A stretch of 64,000 nt of DNA, from the NCBI RefSeq assembly GCF_019913785.1, contig NZ_JAIOHK010000059.1:1-64000 (forward strand), read 5' to 3'. A program made the position numbers and the translations under genes. Below, one piece after another: positions 1 through 8,564 of this stretch. The stretch comes from Altibacter sp. Lineage in GTDB: Bacteria > Bacteroidota > Bacteroidia > Flavobacteriales > Flavobacteriaceae. The notes under the pieces are model-generated. The model searched no databases, was not told the DNA's origin, and saw nothing but the letters and a program-made list of their open reading frames with translations. Each line of letters starts with the position of its first letter. Position 1 is the stretch's first letter.

Positions 1-402
1 TTGCAAGCTAGATAGTTTGTAGCCCATTTGTGAAGCCACCGATCTAATCGCTTGCTCGGCAGTTAAACTGGCCGAAGCACTTTTTACTGTTGCCGAAACA
101 TTGTTCAAGAAGCTGTTGTGCGAAACGATTACTTTACCAGAGCGGTCAAAATGTACACTGGATTCGGTTCCGTATACTTCCAAGCCATTAATCGCCTGTC
201 GCAAATATACGTGTCTAATTCCACTGGTCCGACTTACATGTTCTGCCGTAATAACATAATCGGCACTTTTTTGTTGAACAAGTTTTGCTAATGAAATTGT
301 TGATGGTTCGACTGCGTTGGACTCACCTTTTTCTGATTTCTGTGCCGAAAGGGGGATACTGCAAAAGCACAGAAACAAACATAGTAGTTTGATTCTTTTC
401 AT
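1..402 (-). CDS. M36 (fungalysin-type) metallopeptidase, N-terminal part
   Basis: This is the first 134 codons of a gene that runs off the left edge of the window. Translation from the ATG at 402 gives a clear Sec signal peptide (MKRIKLLCLFLCFCSIPLSAQ), then a region ending in a fungalysin/thermolysin propeptide (FTP)-like segment (YLRQAINGLEVYGTESSVHF, then DRSGKVIVSHNSF). FTP propeptides fold and inhibit secreted zinc metallopeptidases. In flavobacteria this arrangement is usual for large M36 enzymes exported by T9SS. The catalytic HExxH region and any sorting domain lie outside the window, so the peptidase assignment rests on the prosegment alone. It could also be an M4 enzyme. No convincing -7 box was found upstream. 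Confidence 0.72.
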   Translation of the reverse strand, partial: MKRIKLLCLFLCFCSIPLSAQKSEKGESNAVEPSTISLAKLVQQKSADYVITAEHVSRTSGIRHVYLRQAINGLEVYGTESSVHFDRSGKVIVSHNSFLNNVSATVKSASASLTAEQAIRSVASQMGYKLSSLQ

Positions 403-549
403 GATTTTGAAATTCAAATAGTTAGTTGGTCTAAGATATGTTAAAAATTTCTTAAATGAAACGAAGCCAATAAAAAATTCGTCCAAAATATTCACAATTC
501 AGACGAATTATGAATATATGACACTTGAGAACTCTTTTTGTATAAAAAA

Positions 550-1554
550 CTAATTGAGTTTTTCGGTTAGTTTTTGAAAGACAAGTTTTGGGTTTTTGTT
601 TTCGTAGAGAATTTCAAACACTGCATTGATAATGGGTGTTTTAGCGCTTTTTTTCCCTTTTTGTAAGTTGAGGTGGTACGCGCTTTTGGTTGCATAATAT
701 CCTTCAGCAACCATACTCATTTCCATTTGAGCACTTTTTACCGTATATCCTTTGCCAATCATGTTTCCAAACATCCTATTTCGGCTAAAGACGGAATATC
801 CTGTCACTAATAAGTCACCCAAATAGGCAGAATCATTAATATCCCGCTTCATTTTATGCACTTTTTTCACATAACGTTTCATTTCCCGGATGGCATTACT
901 CATGAGTACGCTTTGAAAATTATCACCATATCCCAACCCATGTGCAATTCCGGCTGCAATGGCATAGATATTTTTCAGCATGGCGGCGTATTCGGTTCCA
1001 ATAACATCATCACTTATAGAACACCGTATATAATCACTGCTGAGGTAACTTGCCACGAGTTTGGCTTTTTCTTCATCTGCACAAGCAATAGTCAAATAAG
1101 ACAGTCGCTCCAAGGCCACTTCTTCGGCGTGACAGGGACCCGTAATCACTCCTATATTGTGAAAAGGAACACCTCTATGTGTGTTAAAATGATCTCCTAC
1201 TATGAGACTGGTTTCGGGGACAATCCCTTTGATGGCCGAAAAGACAATTTTTCCATCGAGAGAGGTGGTGAGTTTGGCCAGTTCTTCGTGCAAAAAGGCA
1301 GAGGGGATTACAAAAATAAGATAGTCGGCATAGTCCACCATTTCATTTATATCATTACTTAACCGAAGCTGAGACAACTTAAATTCAACCGAGCTTAAAT
1401 AGTTGGGATTGTGTTGCTCCTTTTTTATATGCTCCAAGGCATACACACTCCGCATATACCAACCTACTTCTTCCAAATTTTCACAAAGCATTTTTACAAT
1501 AGCGGTTGCCCAGCTTCCGCCTCCAAACACGGCAAATTTTGGTGTTACTGACAT
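550..1554 (-). CDS. gpsA: NAD(P)-dependent glycerol-3-phosphate dehydrogenase
   Basis: GpsA reduces dihydroxyacetone phosphate to sn-glycerol 3-phosphate for phospholipid synthesis in the cytoplasm. The 334-residue length is normal. The N-terminal Rossmann motif GGGSWATA sits at residues 11-18. The GPCHAEEVA segment and the helix AAMLKNIYAIAAGIAHGLGYG, which carries the catalytic lysine, are both present. The start MSVTPKF puts the nucleotide-binding loop at the usual distance from the N-terminus. A TAnnTTTG box lies about 20 nt upstream. It is transcribed alone, with gaps on both sides. Identification is by clear family motifs. Confidence 0.95.
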   Translation of the reverse strand: MSVTPKFAVFGGGSWATAIVKMLCENLEEVGWYMRSVYALEHIKKEQHNPNYLSSVEFKLSQLRLSNDINEMVDYADYLIFVIPSAFLHEELAKLTTSLDGKIVFSAIKGIVPETSLIVGDHFNTHRGVPFHNIGVITGPCHAEEVALERLSYLTIACADEEKAKLVASYLSSDYIRCSISDDVIGTEYAAMLKNIYAIAAGIAHGLGYGDNFQSVLMSNAIREMKRYVKKVHKMKRDINDSAYLGDLLVTGYSVFSRNRMFGNMIGKGYTVKSAQMEMSMVAEGYYATKSAYHLNLQKGKKSAKTPIINAVFEILYENKNPKLVFQKLTEKLN

Positions 1555-1866
1555 AGATTGGTTTTAGTTATATCAAAATTAAGCAATAAAAATGGATTGT
1601 ATGCCGCTGAAAAACAGTCATGTGCATTTTCAACTTGGACCGAAAACCCTTACCTACAAATATTTAACATTCGATTATGATTTTTAAGACAATGAAAACT
1701 TCGAGTTGTACGTTATCAATGACAACAAGCTTGTATTTTTCTATAATAGCAATTGGATACGTGCCCAAGTGAGGATAGATAATACAAATTATAAAAATAT
1801 TTAACGCTTTTTGGTTGGTTATTTAGTTGAGACCGCTCCACTAGTTTCTTATTAGTCGGGGCGGTT
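1555..1866. other. 312-bp intergenic region without a convincing gene
   Basis: This AT-rich gap lies between gpsA and nadD, both on the minus strand. It holds the gpsA promoter at one end and a hairpin next to the nadD stop at the other. The only open frame is about 31 codons on the plus strand from 1677. It has no recognisable promoter or family, so I do not call it a gene. Confidence 0.5.
1574..1581 (-). promoter_or_regulatory. -7 promoter box for gpsA
   Basis: On the minus strand the bases read TAATTTTG, an exact match to the Bacteroidota -7 consensus TAnnTTTG, ending about 19 nt before the gpsA ATG. The -33 element was not clear. Confidence 0.6.
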
Positions 1867-1871
1867 TTATT
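1832..1871 (+). terminator. Hairpin with T-tract next to the nadD stop
   Basis: ACCGCTCC (1832-1839) pairs with GGGGCGGT (1858-1865), eight pairs with one G-T wobble, followed on the plus strand by TTTATTT. The T-tract favours plus-strand termination although no plus-strand gene ends here. On the minus strand the hairpin begins just after the nadD stop but lacks a T-run. Confidence 0.45.
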
Positions 1872-2457
1872 TGTAGAAGTTCATTTCATCCAGATATTTC
1901 CAAACCTCAAAAGGAAGCATGGGTCGAATATTTTTTCCGGCTTTTATACTGTTTCTAATAAAAGTGGAGGAAAGCTCCATGATGGGTGCATTGATCGTTG
2001 TAATCTTAGGATGCTCATTAAATCGCGAAGCTACTGTGCCTTCAGATATTCTTGGATATACATAGATGGCATAGCGTTCTAGGATGACTTCATAATTTTT
2101 CCATTTCTCAAAGCTCTTCAGATTATCTTGACCCATGATAAGACAAAAAAGGTAATCGGGAAATTTTTCCTCGAGATAGGTCAGTGTATTCACTGTGTAA
2201 TTTGGTTGGGGTAAACCAAATTCTACATTACTGGCATTTAACTTTGGGTAGGCTTCCACAGCAATACGAACCATCGATAGCCGGTGCACATCGTCTAAAA
2301 GTGTTTTCTTCTTCTTATGTGGGTTGTGCGGGGTAACGACCATCCAAACTTCGTCCAAATCGCTGAACTCTACCATATGGTTGGCAATAATCAAATGCCC
2401 TATATGAATAGGATTGAAGGTGCCAAAATAAAGTCCGATGCGTTTATTGGAAGTCAT
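1867..2457 (-). CDS. nadD: Nicotinate-nucleotide adenylyltransferase
   Basis: NadD joins nicotinate mononucleotide and ATP to give deamido-NAD in NAD synthesis. The 196-residue protein opens with the nucleotidyltransferase core GLYFGTFNPIHIGH. Its HIGH motif is at residues 18-21. The second motif, SSTFIRNSI, lies near the C-terminus (ISSTxIR class). The ATG overlaps the gmk stop by one base (TAATG), so translation is probably coupled. It is the last gene of the yicC-gmk-nadD operon, an order that is common in Bacteroidota. Confidence 0.95.
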   Translation of the reverse strand: MTSNKRIGLYFGTFNPIHIGHLIIANHMVEFSDLDEVWMVVTPHNPHKKKKTLLDDVHRLSMVRIAVEAYPKLNASNVEFGLPQPNYTVNTLTYLEEKFPDYLFCLIMGQDNLKSFEKWKNYEVILERYAIYVYPRISEGTVASRFNEHPKITTINAPIMELSSTFIRNSIKAGKNIRPMLPFEVWKYLDEMNFYK

Positions 2458-3050
2458 TATTTTATTTCTGAAGTGTCTTTCTGAATAAATGCTGCGACGA
2501 GATCATGGGACTGTTGTAACGCCACTTTCAAATCGTTGTTTTCAATGATATAATCAAATTGTGGCGCTGTAGCTAATTCGACCGAAGCCTTTGCAATACG
2601 CATATTGATGCGTTCATCACTTTCGGTCTTTCGTTTTTTTAACCGAATTTTTAACTCATCGATACTCGGAGGTTTTACAAATACGGCCAAGGTTTCTTTA
2701 GGATATTTTTTCTTGATTCGAAGTCCGCCTGCCACATCAATATCGAAAATTACATTTTTTCCCATCGCCCAAATGCGTTCTACTTCATTTTTCAAGGTGC
2801 CATAAAAATTATCGCGATAGACTTCTTCCCATTCCAAGAAATCGCCATTCTTTATGTGTTGTTTAAATTCTTTTAACGAAATAAAATAATAATCCTTCCC
2901 ATCTTTTTCATGATCGCGAGGGTTACGCGATGTGGCCGAAACAGAAAAATCCAAGTTCAGGTCAGGTTGCTTTAACAAATGTTGTACGATGGTGGTCTTT
3001 CCACTTCCCGAAGGTGCCGAAAAAACAATTAACTTTCCTCCTTGTGTCAT
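2457..3050 (-). CDS. gmk: Guanylate kinase
   Basis: Gmk phosphorylates GMP to GDP with ATP. The P-loop (SAPSGSGKTT, residues 11-20) is present. It is followed by the GMP-binding signature SATSRNPRDHEKDGKDYYFI and a lid region rich in Arg and Lys (KIRLKKRKTESDERINMR). The length of 197 residues is normal. It overlaps yicC upstream and nadD downstream by one base each (TAATG at both joins), so the three genes form a translationally coupled operon. Confidence 0.96.
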   Translation of the reverse strand: MTQGGKLIVFSAPSGSGKTTIVQHLLKQPDLNLDFSVSATSRNPRDHEKDGKDYYFISLKEFKQHIKNGDFLEWEEVYRDNFYGTLKNEVERIWAMGKNVIFDIDVAGGLRIKKKYPKETLAVFVKPPSIDELKIRLKKRKTESDERINMRIAKASVELATAPQFDYIIENNDLKVALQQSHDLVAAFIQKDTSEIK

Positions 3051-3907
3051 TACAAAACGTTTAAGGCCTGTTCTTTTATTTTTTCCAGCTCATCCTTCAT
3101 TTGCACCACCAATTGCTGCATAGGAGCAAAATTGGCCTTGGATCCAATTGTGTTTATTTCACGACCGATTTCCTGTGAGATAAACCCTAATTTTTTACCA
3201 TTTGAATCGTTGGATTGAATGGTTTCGGTAAAATAATCGAGGTGATTTTTTAATCGGACCTTCTCTTCGGTGATATCGTATTTTTCCAAGTAATAGATCA
3301 ATTCCTGTTCGAAACGATTTTCGTCTACGGTCTCTGTTAACTCACTTACGGCTTTTCGCAGGCGTTCCCTTACGTTGTCTATGCGCTCCCCATCCATTTC
3401 GATGACCTGATTCAATAAAACGGCGATATTTTCGATACGCTGTAAAAAATCATCTTCCAAGACCTTGCCCTCGTCGGTACGATAGGCTGTAATACCAACA
3501 AGTGCTTCGCCTATGGCCTTGAGAATGGCGGCAAACTCCTCCTCGTCAATTTCGTCGCGTTCTGTTTTTAATGCATCGGGCATACGGATGGCCATTTTTA
3601 ATAATTCAACAGGATCTCCATCCACCACCTTAGCAAGTTGTTTGATGTATTGTTTGACCACCGTTTCATTCACTTCGGTGTTGGTAGCTTCGCCGGTAAT
3701 TTCAACAAATAGGTTAAAATCTACCTTTCCACGGACCAATGATTTGGCAAGGATATTTCGCATATCCAGTTCCTTTTCGCGATAGGAAGAAGGGACGCGT
3801 GCATTCAGATCGAGATTTTTACTGTTCAACGATTTGATCTCTACTGTTATTTTTTTGGAAGGCAACTGAATTACAGACTTACCGTATCCTGTCATGGACT
3901 GAATCAT
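3050..3907 (-). CDS. yicC: YicC/YloC family endoribonuclease
   Basis: The protein has 285 residues and begins MIQSMTGYGKS, the standard start of the YicC/YloC family, with the DUF1732 C-terminal block GREINTIGSKANF. E. coli YicC is known to act as an endoribonuclease that destabilises some small RNAs; the role in Bacteroidota is inferred from family membership. It is the first gene of the yicC-gmk-nadD operon and has a TACCTTTG box just upstream. Confidence 0.92.
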   Translation of the reverse strand: MIQSMTGYGKSVIQLPSKKITVEIKSLNSKNLDLNARVPSSYREKELDMRNILAKSLVRGKVDFNLFVEITGEATNTEVNETVVKQYIKQLAKVVDGDPVELLKMAIRMPDALKTERDEIDEEEFAAILKAIGEALVGITAYRTDEGKVLEDDFLQRIENIAVLLNQVIEMDGERIDNVRERLRKAVSELTETVDENRFEQELIYYLEKYDITEEKVRLKNHLDYFTETIQSNDSNGKKLGFISQEIGREINTIGSKANFAPMQQLVVQMKDELEKIKEQALNVL

Positions 3908-3928
3908 ACACCAATGTTAAAATTGTGG

Positions 3929-3936
3929 CAAAGGTA
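3929..3936 (-). promoter_or_regulatory. -7 promoter box for the yicC-gmk-nadD operon
   Basis: The minus strand reads TACCTTTG, an exact TAnnTTTG match, about 21 nt before the yicC ATG. Confidence 0.6.
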
Positions 3937-4035
3937 GTAAAATTAGGGCAGGTTATCTTGGGTTATCATTTTTGTAATAGTGTCAAACCTGATGCTTGAA
4001 TGCGCATCTAGGTCCTTTCGGGAACATATGCCAGA

Positions 4036-4995
4036 TCACGCTTCATTTAGAAATTCGAGGGTTCGTTGCTCGCTGTAATAGACAGAGTTAGTAGCGTGAA
4101 ACCCAACATGGCCACCATATTTGGGAGTTTCGAGATAAATGTTCTTACGTGTTGAAGCAAGCTGGATAGGATAGCAGTCGGGGGAAAGAAAAGTGTCGTT
4201 TAGGGCGTTTAAGAGTAGCACCGGTATTTTTATATTGGGAAGAAACGCGGAGCTGCTGTTTTTTTCATAATAGTCAAACGCATCTTTAAATCCATGTGCC
4301 GGGGCTGTATAGATCATGTCAAAATCTAACAAGGACTTTATTTTTTTAAGATCGGACGCCTTCATTTTTTCTGGATATTGAAGCATTTTTGTTTTATACT
4401 TCTTTTTTAGATCATATAAAAAGGATGTACGATATACCCAGTTGTAGAACTGCCCAAGGGATTCTAACGAACCCTTTAGGCTAAGAGGAGAGGAAATGGC
4501 AACCCCTTTTTTTATTTCCCTCGGAAGAGATTCACTTTCCCCTAAATATTTCAGCAATAAATTGCCTCCCAAACTAAAGCCTACGAGTACGATTTCGACA
4601 TATTGATCTTTTTTCAGAATATGATGTATCACCGCATCCAAATCATCGGTCCTTCCCGCATTATACGATGGATATTTTGAATTGAGTTCCCCACTGCAAC
4701 CTCGATAATTCACAGCTGCTATGTCCCAATCGTTCTGTTGTAAAACACGAGCCTGCCCTTTCATATAGGTGCGCTGTGCATTGCCTTCAAGCCCGTGTAG
4801 CAAAATCGCAACTCTTTTTGACTGTTTTTTCGAAAAGGACCAATCGATGTCCAAAAAATCTCCATCGGGTAAGATCACACGCTCGCGTTCCTGTGCCAAT
4901 TTCGGATTGGGTCGTAACTTGGCCGAATAAATGGTCGAAAAATGACCGTTTTTAAAGATAGCATATGGAGCATATGTACTTTTTACAAGAGGCAT
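4036..4995 (-). CDS. YheT-like alpha/beta hydrolase
   Basis: A 319-residue cytoplasmic hydrolase of the YheT/UPF0017 family (ABHD1/3-like). The nucleophile elbow GFSLGG places Ser at residue 141. The oxyanion region LLHGLEGN (66-73), an Asp in LNALNDTF and a His in GGHVGF complete the likely triad. Bacterial members are thought to act on esters, but no substrate is established here. It lies divergent to a thioesterase gene. The start MPLVKSTYAPYAIFKNGH matches the usual family N-terminus. No clear -7 box was found. Confidence 0.85.
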   Translation of the reverse strand: MPLVKSTYAPYAIFKNGHFSTIYSAKLRPNPKLAQERERVILPDGDFLDIDWSFSKKQSKRVAILLHGLEGNAQRTYMKGQARVLQQNDWDIAAVNYRGCSGELNSKYPSYNAGRTDDLDAVIHHILKKDQYVEIVLVGFSLGGNLLLKYLGESESLPREIKKGVAISSPLSLKGSLESLGQFYNWVYRTSFLYDLKKKYKTKMLQYPEKMKASDLKKIKSLLDFDMIYTAPAHGFKDAFDYYEKNSSSAFLPNIKIPVLLLNALNDTFLSPDCYPIQLASTRKNIYLETPKYGGHVGFHATNSVYYSEQRTLEFLNEA

Positions 4996-5058
4996 GTTAG
5001 TTTGATAATTTTAACAGAATTGAAACAGAAATACGAAGTTCACTAGACGAAAGTAGGT

Positions 5059-5066
5059 TAAATTTG
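5059..5066 (+). promoter_or_regulatory. -7 promoter box for the thioesterase gene
   Basis: TAAATTTG matches TAnnTTTG exactly. The TTG at 5064 that would extend the ORF lies in this box, so the ATG at 5082 is the better start and the leader is very short. Confidence 0.6.
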
Positions 5067-5081
5067 CAAAAAAAGTTAAAG

Positions 5082-5555
5082 ATGTACACAAAAGAATTTG
5101 AAATACGCTGGAGTGATGTGGATGCGAACCGTCATTTGCGAAACAGTGCTTATATAGATTTTATGAGCCATACACGTATGAGTTATTTTCTGGAGAGTGG
5201 TTTTGGACAAGTGAATTTGGCAAAACTGAACCTAGGGCCGGTGGCACTTTATGAGCATATGTATTATTTTAGGGAAGTATTCCCCGGCAAACCCATTCGT
5301 GTAAGCTTGCAGTTAAAAGGAATTTCCAATGACGGTCGTTTTTTCCAATTTTCACACAATTTCTACGATATACAGGGGCGTAATCTAGCACGTTGTGAAA
5401 TGCTGGGTGCCTGGATTGATCTGAGCACGCGAAAATTGACTTACCTTCCGGAAGAACTTTTTGCAAAAATGAAAGCACTCGACAAAACAGATGACTTCAA
5501 GATTTTGACCAAGGAAGACACACGAAAGCACAGTCAATTTCCGAAAGATATATAA
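5082..5555 (+). CDS. Acyl-CoA thioesterase, hotdog (4HBT) fold
   Basis: A 157-residue hotdog protein starting MYTKEFEIRWSDVDANRHL. The IRWSDVDANRHLRNSAYIDF segment is the 4HBT signature, with the Asp-x-Asp-x-x-x-His region that holds the catalytic acid. Such enzymes hydrolyse acyl-CoA thioesters; substrate chain length cannot be told. The ORF can be extended by six codons to a TTG, but that TTG is part of a -7 promoter box, so the ATG at 5082 was chosen. It is convergent with the EamA transporter, 13 nt apart. Confidence 0.85.
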   Translation: MYTKEFEIRWSDVDANRHLRNSAYIDFMSHTRMSYFLESGFGQVNLAKLNLGPVALYEHMYYFREVFPGKPIRVSLQLKGISNDGRFFQFSHNFYDIQGRNLARCEMLGAWIDLSTRKLTYLPEELFAKMKALDKTDDFKILTKEDTRKHSQFPKDI

Positions 5556-5568
5556 TAGGCCAACTATT

Positions 5569-6453
5569 TTATCTGGGTTTTCGCGAAGAGAGAAAGACCC
5601 CTGTAAAAATTAGGACTGCGGCCAAAATGCGCAGCGGAGTAATAGTATCGGCTCCTGCCATGACAGCAATAAAGGCGGCTAACAACGGTTGTAAGTACAT
5701 AAAGGCTCCAATGGTCGACGGACTTAATTGTTTCAACGCATAAATATTGAACAAATACGTGAGCACGGTTGTCGCAATGACGACGAACGTAAGCCTCCAA
5801 ATCGCACTGAATTCTAAGGTTGTCCAGGAAACATCTGTAAATTCTTGAATTCCAATAGGTAAATTCATTACGAAGGCAAATAAAAAGAAGAATTTCATCA
5901 GCGTAATTGAATTGTACTTCGCCACCAAGGGTTTAACCAAAATGAGGTATACCGAATAAGATGCTGCGTTCACTACAAATAATAGATTTCCCAACGGAAT
6001 ATTAGGGGCATTGGGTTGTGTTTTTAGGCCAAACAGTATAAGTGCTAATGCCCCGGAAAGACCCAAGCCTATCCCTATGGATTTTAACCAGGTGATCTTT
6101 TCTTTTAAGAATATGGCCGATAAAACAAGTAATAAAACGGGTGCGACCGTTATAACCACTGAGCTATTTATTGGAGTGGAAAGACTTAAGCCCTTGAAGA
6201 ACATAAGCATATTGAGCACCATTCCAAAAAAGGCACAGGCTAAAAAACGAAACCAATCCCTTCGATCTACCTTTTCGGAAGGCAGGAAAAGACTTATAAA
6301 CCAAAAGACAAAGGCCGCACCCGAAACCCGCAATAGAATAAATCCGAAGGGTTGTATTACATCGGGCATGAGTCCTTTTGCGATGGTGTGGTTAGCCCCA
6401 TAAATAGCACTAGCCGCTGTGGCTGCTAATAAGGCGAGGACTCTTTTATTCAT
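5569..6453 (-). CDS. EamA/DMT-family transporter
   Basis: A 294-residue inner-membrane protein with about ten hydrophobic segments in two EamA repeats: N-terminal AATAASAIYGANHTIAK and C-terminal LSPSTIGAFMYLQPLLAA. This is the usual size of drug/metabolite transporters that export amino acids or small metabolites; the substrate is unknown. It is the last gene of an operon with a methyltransferase, a lipoprotein and an ArsC/Spx-like protein, and its ATG overlaps the preceding stop by one base. Confidence 0.88.
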   Translation of the reverse strand: MNKRVLALLAATAASAIYGANHTIAKGLMPDVIQPFGFILLRVSGAAFVFWFISLFLPSEKVDRRDWFRFLACAFFGMVLNMLMFFKGLSLSTPINSSVVITVAPVLLLVLSAIFLKEKITWLKSIGIGLGLSGALALILFGLKTQPNAPNIPLGNLLFVVNAASYSVYLILVKPLVAKYNSITLMKFFFLFAFVMNLPIGIQEFTDVSWTTLEFSAIWRLTFVVIATTVLTYLFNIYALKQLSPSTIGAFMYLQPLLAAFIAVMAGADTITPLRILAAVLIFTGVFLSSRKPR

Positions 6454-6809
6454 TAGCTTTGGTGGATTGCTTCTTTTGCAGCTGCGACTACTTTTTTACT
6501 ATTTCCTATAAAGATTTTGTCACCACTTACAATGACAGGGCGTTGCAAAAAAGTGTAATGCTCCAACAGCAGTCTTTTAAAATCGCGTTCGGTCAAAACT
6601 TCATCTTTCAAGCCGCGTTCTTTGTATAACTTTGCCCGCTTGCTAAACAATGCTTCATAACTACCCGCCATTTTTGCCAAGGCATCGAGTTGTTTTACAG
6701 TAAGCTCATCTTCCTTTATTTCCTGTTTTTCGAATTCCGACGGCAGATCAAGCGCTTTTATGATGCGTTTGCAAGTGTCACAGCTAGCTAAATAATAAAT
6801 TTTCTTCAT
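6453..6809 (-). CDS. ArsC/Spx-family thioredoxin-fold protein
   Basis: 118 residues, thioredoxin-like, starting MKKIYYLASCDTCKR with a CxxC pair at Cys10 and Cys13. LFSKRAKLY and FLQRPVIV supply the arginines expected in the ArsC/Spx family. These proteins are arsenate reductases or redox regulators. There is no arsenite pump or ArsR gene nearby, so an arsenic role is not supported and a redox or regulatory role is equally likely. It lies 1 nt after the upstream lipoprotein and overlaps the EamA gene by one base. Confidence 0.83.
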   Translation of the reverse strand: MKKIYYLASCDTCKRIIKALDLPSEFEKQEIKEDELTVKQLDALAKMAGSYEALFSKRAKLYKERGLKDEVLTERDFKRLLLEHYTFLQRPVIVSGDKIFIGNSKKVVAAAKEAIHQS

Positions 6810-6810
6810 A

Positions 6811-7572
6811 CTATTTGACCGTTAAATAGGGTAGTGCTTCTTGGAGTGGTATTTCCAATTCTATGGGGCCGTCGGCATAACTGGCAATATCGTATTGATT
6901 GTATCGAAGAATGACATTTTCTTCTGTAAAACCTATTGTTTCGGGTAAGGAAAAGACGTCGTCTTCAAACCAGAACCCTGTATTGTTAATGGGCTCGTCT
7001 TCCCCAATTTGATAGGCCTCCCGAAACTTTTTTTCGGCAAAAGCGGTAAACGCTGTCTTGTCTTTAAATAATTTTTCGGTTGGGATTTCTTCGCCCGACA
7101 GCGGGTTAATATTCATAAAAATAGTACTTCCGTATCCGTGAGCCCCTCCGGTGAAGAGATAAGTCCGCATTTCGAAGGATATAAGCATATCGCTTACATA
7201 ATCTTCTCGGACACTGACTTCGGCAAAATATTCGCCAACCATATCCGGAAACTCGTCCTTGTCGGTACGATACATTTCAATAAACCCGGAAATGGCTTCG
7301 GTAATTGAAGTTGCTTGTGGATCATTTTCCTCATCTCCTAAGTACAATGCATTGAGAATATAGGATTTGATCTTTGTATTTATTTTTTCTGAAATGATTT
7401 CATCCCCAAATATTTCAACATACGAAACTGTCACTTCGGGACAAGAAACATTTTTACATATAGCCATGTCCGCTTCAGTAATGGTTTCCGAAGCAAAAGA
7501 CATGGGAGTCTCTTTTTTACAACTAAGCGCAAAAAGGAGCACGAATGATAAAAGTAGTATTCTATTTGTCAT
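6811..7572 (-). CDS. Lipoprotein with DUF4163/DUF3298 domains
   Basis: 253 residues with a lipoprotein signal (LLSFVLLFALSC, lipidation Cys at 18). An N-terminal DUF4163-like part is followed by a DUF3298-like part with the typical FTGGAHGYGSTIFMNINPL segment. The same pair is seen in RsiV-like and other envelope proteins. Function is unknown; RsiV binds lysozyme, which hints at an envelope-sensing or ligand-binding role but is no proof. It is second in a four-gene minus-strand operon, 4 nt after the methyltransferase. Confidence 0.8.
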   Translation of the reverse strand: MTNRILLLSFVLLFALSCKKETPMSFASETITEADMAICKNVSCPEVTVSYVEIFGDEIISEKINTKIKSYILNALYLGDEENDPQATSITEAISGFIEMYRTDKDEFPDMVGEYFAEVSVREDYVSDMLISFEMRTYLFTGGAHGYGSTIFMNINPLSGEEIPTEKLFKDKTAFTAFAEKKFREAYQIGEDEPINNTGFWFEDDVFSLPETIGFTEENVILRYNQYDIASYADGPIELEIPLQEALPYLTVK

Positions 7573-7576
7573 ATAG

Positions 7577-8440
7577 TTAGATACTTATTTTTTTAGGACT
7601 TGTATAGGTGATCACTTGACTTCTCGCTATGGGTAGGTGCATAAAATGAGGAATTACTTTTTCTAGCTGAAATGCAACTCTTCTAAATTTTCTATTCCAT
7701 TTTCCATTGGGCAGTAGCCTATGAAAACGTTGTATTCCGCCGATTGGTACCACAGCGACTTCCGAAAAAAAATCTTTTCCGAAGGTTTTGTAGTGCTTTG
7801 ACGAATTATCCCTAGCAGGATGCGGATCCTTTGCTTCCCATGCTTTGAACTTTTTCTTAAGTAGTTTCGATGGTCGTCCGGGAACAGGAATTATCCATCG
7901 AATTTCATCTAACAGCCTGCTATTGACGGCAGGTTCAAAATATCGCACTATGCCATTTGGCTTTAAAAGCTGTACTATTTTTATTGTAAATTCTTTTTCT
8001 TGATGGTAGGTTAGATGATGGACAAATGCTTTTCCTACAATAAAATCGAAAGCGTTGTGCTCTAAATCGGCTTCTAGAAAATTCCCTTCAACGAAAGTGA
8101 GGGGGTATTCAAATTCAAAGTTTGTATTTAACTTTCGAATAATAGAACCACTTACCTGCGAAATATCATTGGCGTACACCTTAGCTCCTAGAGCGGCCAT
8201 CACAGCTGCATTGGTGCAGTCTCCACAGCCTAATTCTAGAATTTTCTTACCCTTGATCTTTTCAGCAAAATTATCTTGATAAAAACCTACCCAGCTCGTA
8301 TCGGTCTTAATGGCGTCTTCAAAAAAACGGTCGAAATTATTAAGTTTTTTTAGAATCCCATTGATATTCACATTCGCGTATAATTTATCGTAATGTGCCT
8401 CATTCTTTATAGCATTTTGAAGGGTACTCTCGGTTCTCAT
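7577..8440 (-). CDS. Class I SAM-dependent methyltransferase
   Basis: 287 residues. The SAM-binding motif I is KILELGCGDCTN, followed by the acidic loop VYANDIS and a motif IV-like region FDFIVGKAFVHHL. Such enzymes methylate small molecules, lipids or quinones; the substrate cannot be told. It is the first gene of the operon leading to the EamA transporter and is transcribed from a TACTTTTG box 17 nt upstream of the ATG. It is divergent from the cystathionine gamma-synthase gene. Confidence 0.85.
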   Translation of the reverse strand: MRTESTLQNAIKNEAHYDKLYANVNINGILKKLNNFDRFFEDAIKTDTSWVGFYQDNFAEKIKGKKILELGCGDCTNAAVMAALGAKVYANDISQVSGSIIRKLNTNFEFEYPLTFVEGNFLEADLEHNAFDFIVGKAFVHHLTYHQEKEFTIKIVQLLKPNGIVRYFEPAVNSRLLDEIRWIIPVPGRPSKLLKKKFKAWEAKDPHPARDNSSKHYKTFGKDFFSEVAVVPIGGIQRFHRLLPNGKWNRKFRRVAFQLEKVIPHFMHLPIARSQVITYTSPKKISI

Positions 8441-8457
8441 TAACAGCAGATTATTTG

Positions 8458-8465
8458 CAAAAGTA
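8458..8465 (-). promoter_or_regulatory. -7 promoter box for the methyltransferase operon
   Basis: The minus strand reads TACTTTTG, an exact TAnnTTTG match, 17 nt before the ATG at 8440. Confidence 0.6.
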
Positions 8466-8537
8466 ACTATAAATATTCACAGGAATTGGCAGGGCGAACA
8501 GTTCTCTTTAATTATCCCAATAATTGTAGAAAAGAAT

Positions 8538-8545
8538 TACTTTTG
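8538..8545 (+). promoter_or_regulatory. -7 promoter box for the cystathionine gamma-synthase gene
   Basis: TACTTTTG, an exact TAnnTTTG match and the same 8-mer as the divergent methyltransferase box, 19 nt before the ATG at 8565. Confidence 0.6.
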
Positions 8546-8564
8546 TTGCTCAAAACAAGACTTC

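Noticed and set aside
856-1362. 168-codon plus-strand ORF
   Set aside because: It lies entirely inside gpsA on the opposite strand and its protein has no recognisable family.
1677-1772. 31-codon plus-strand ORF in the gpsA-nadD gap
   Set aside because: No promoter box, no coupling to another gene and no family; length is within chance.
6453-6809. Arsenic resistance operon
   Set aside because: No arsenite efflux, ArsR or arsenite methyltransferase gene is adjacent; the ArsC/Spx fold also serves redox roles.
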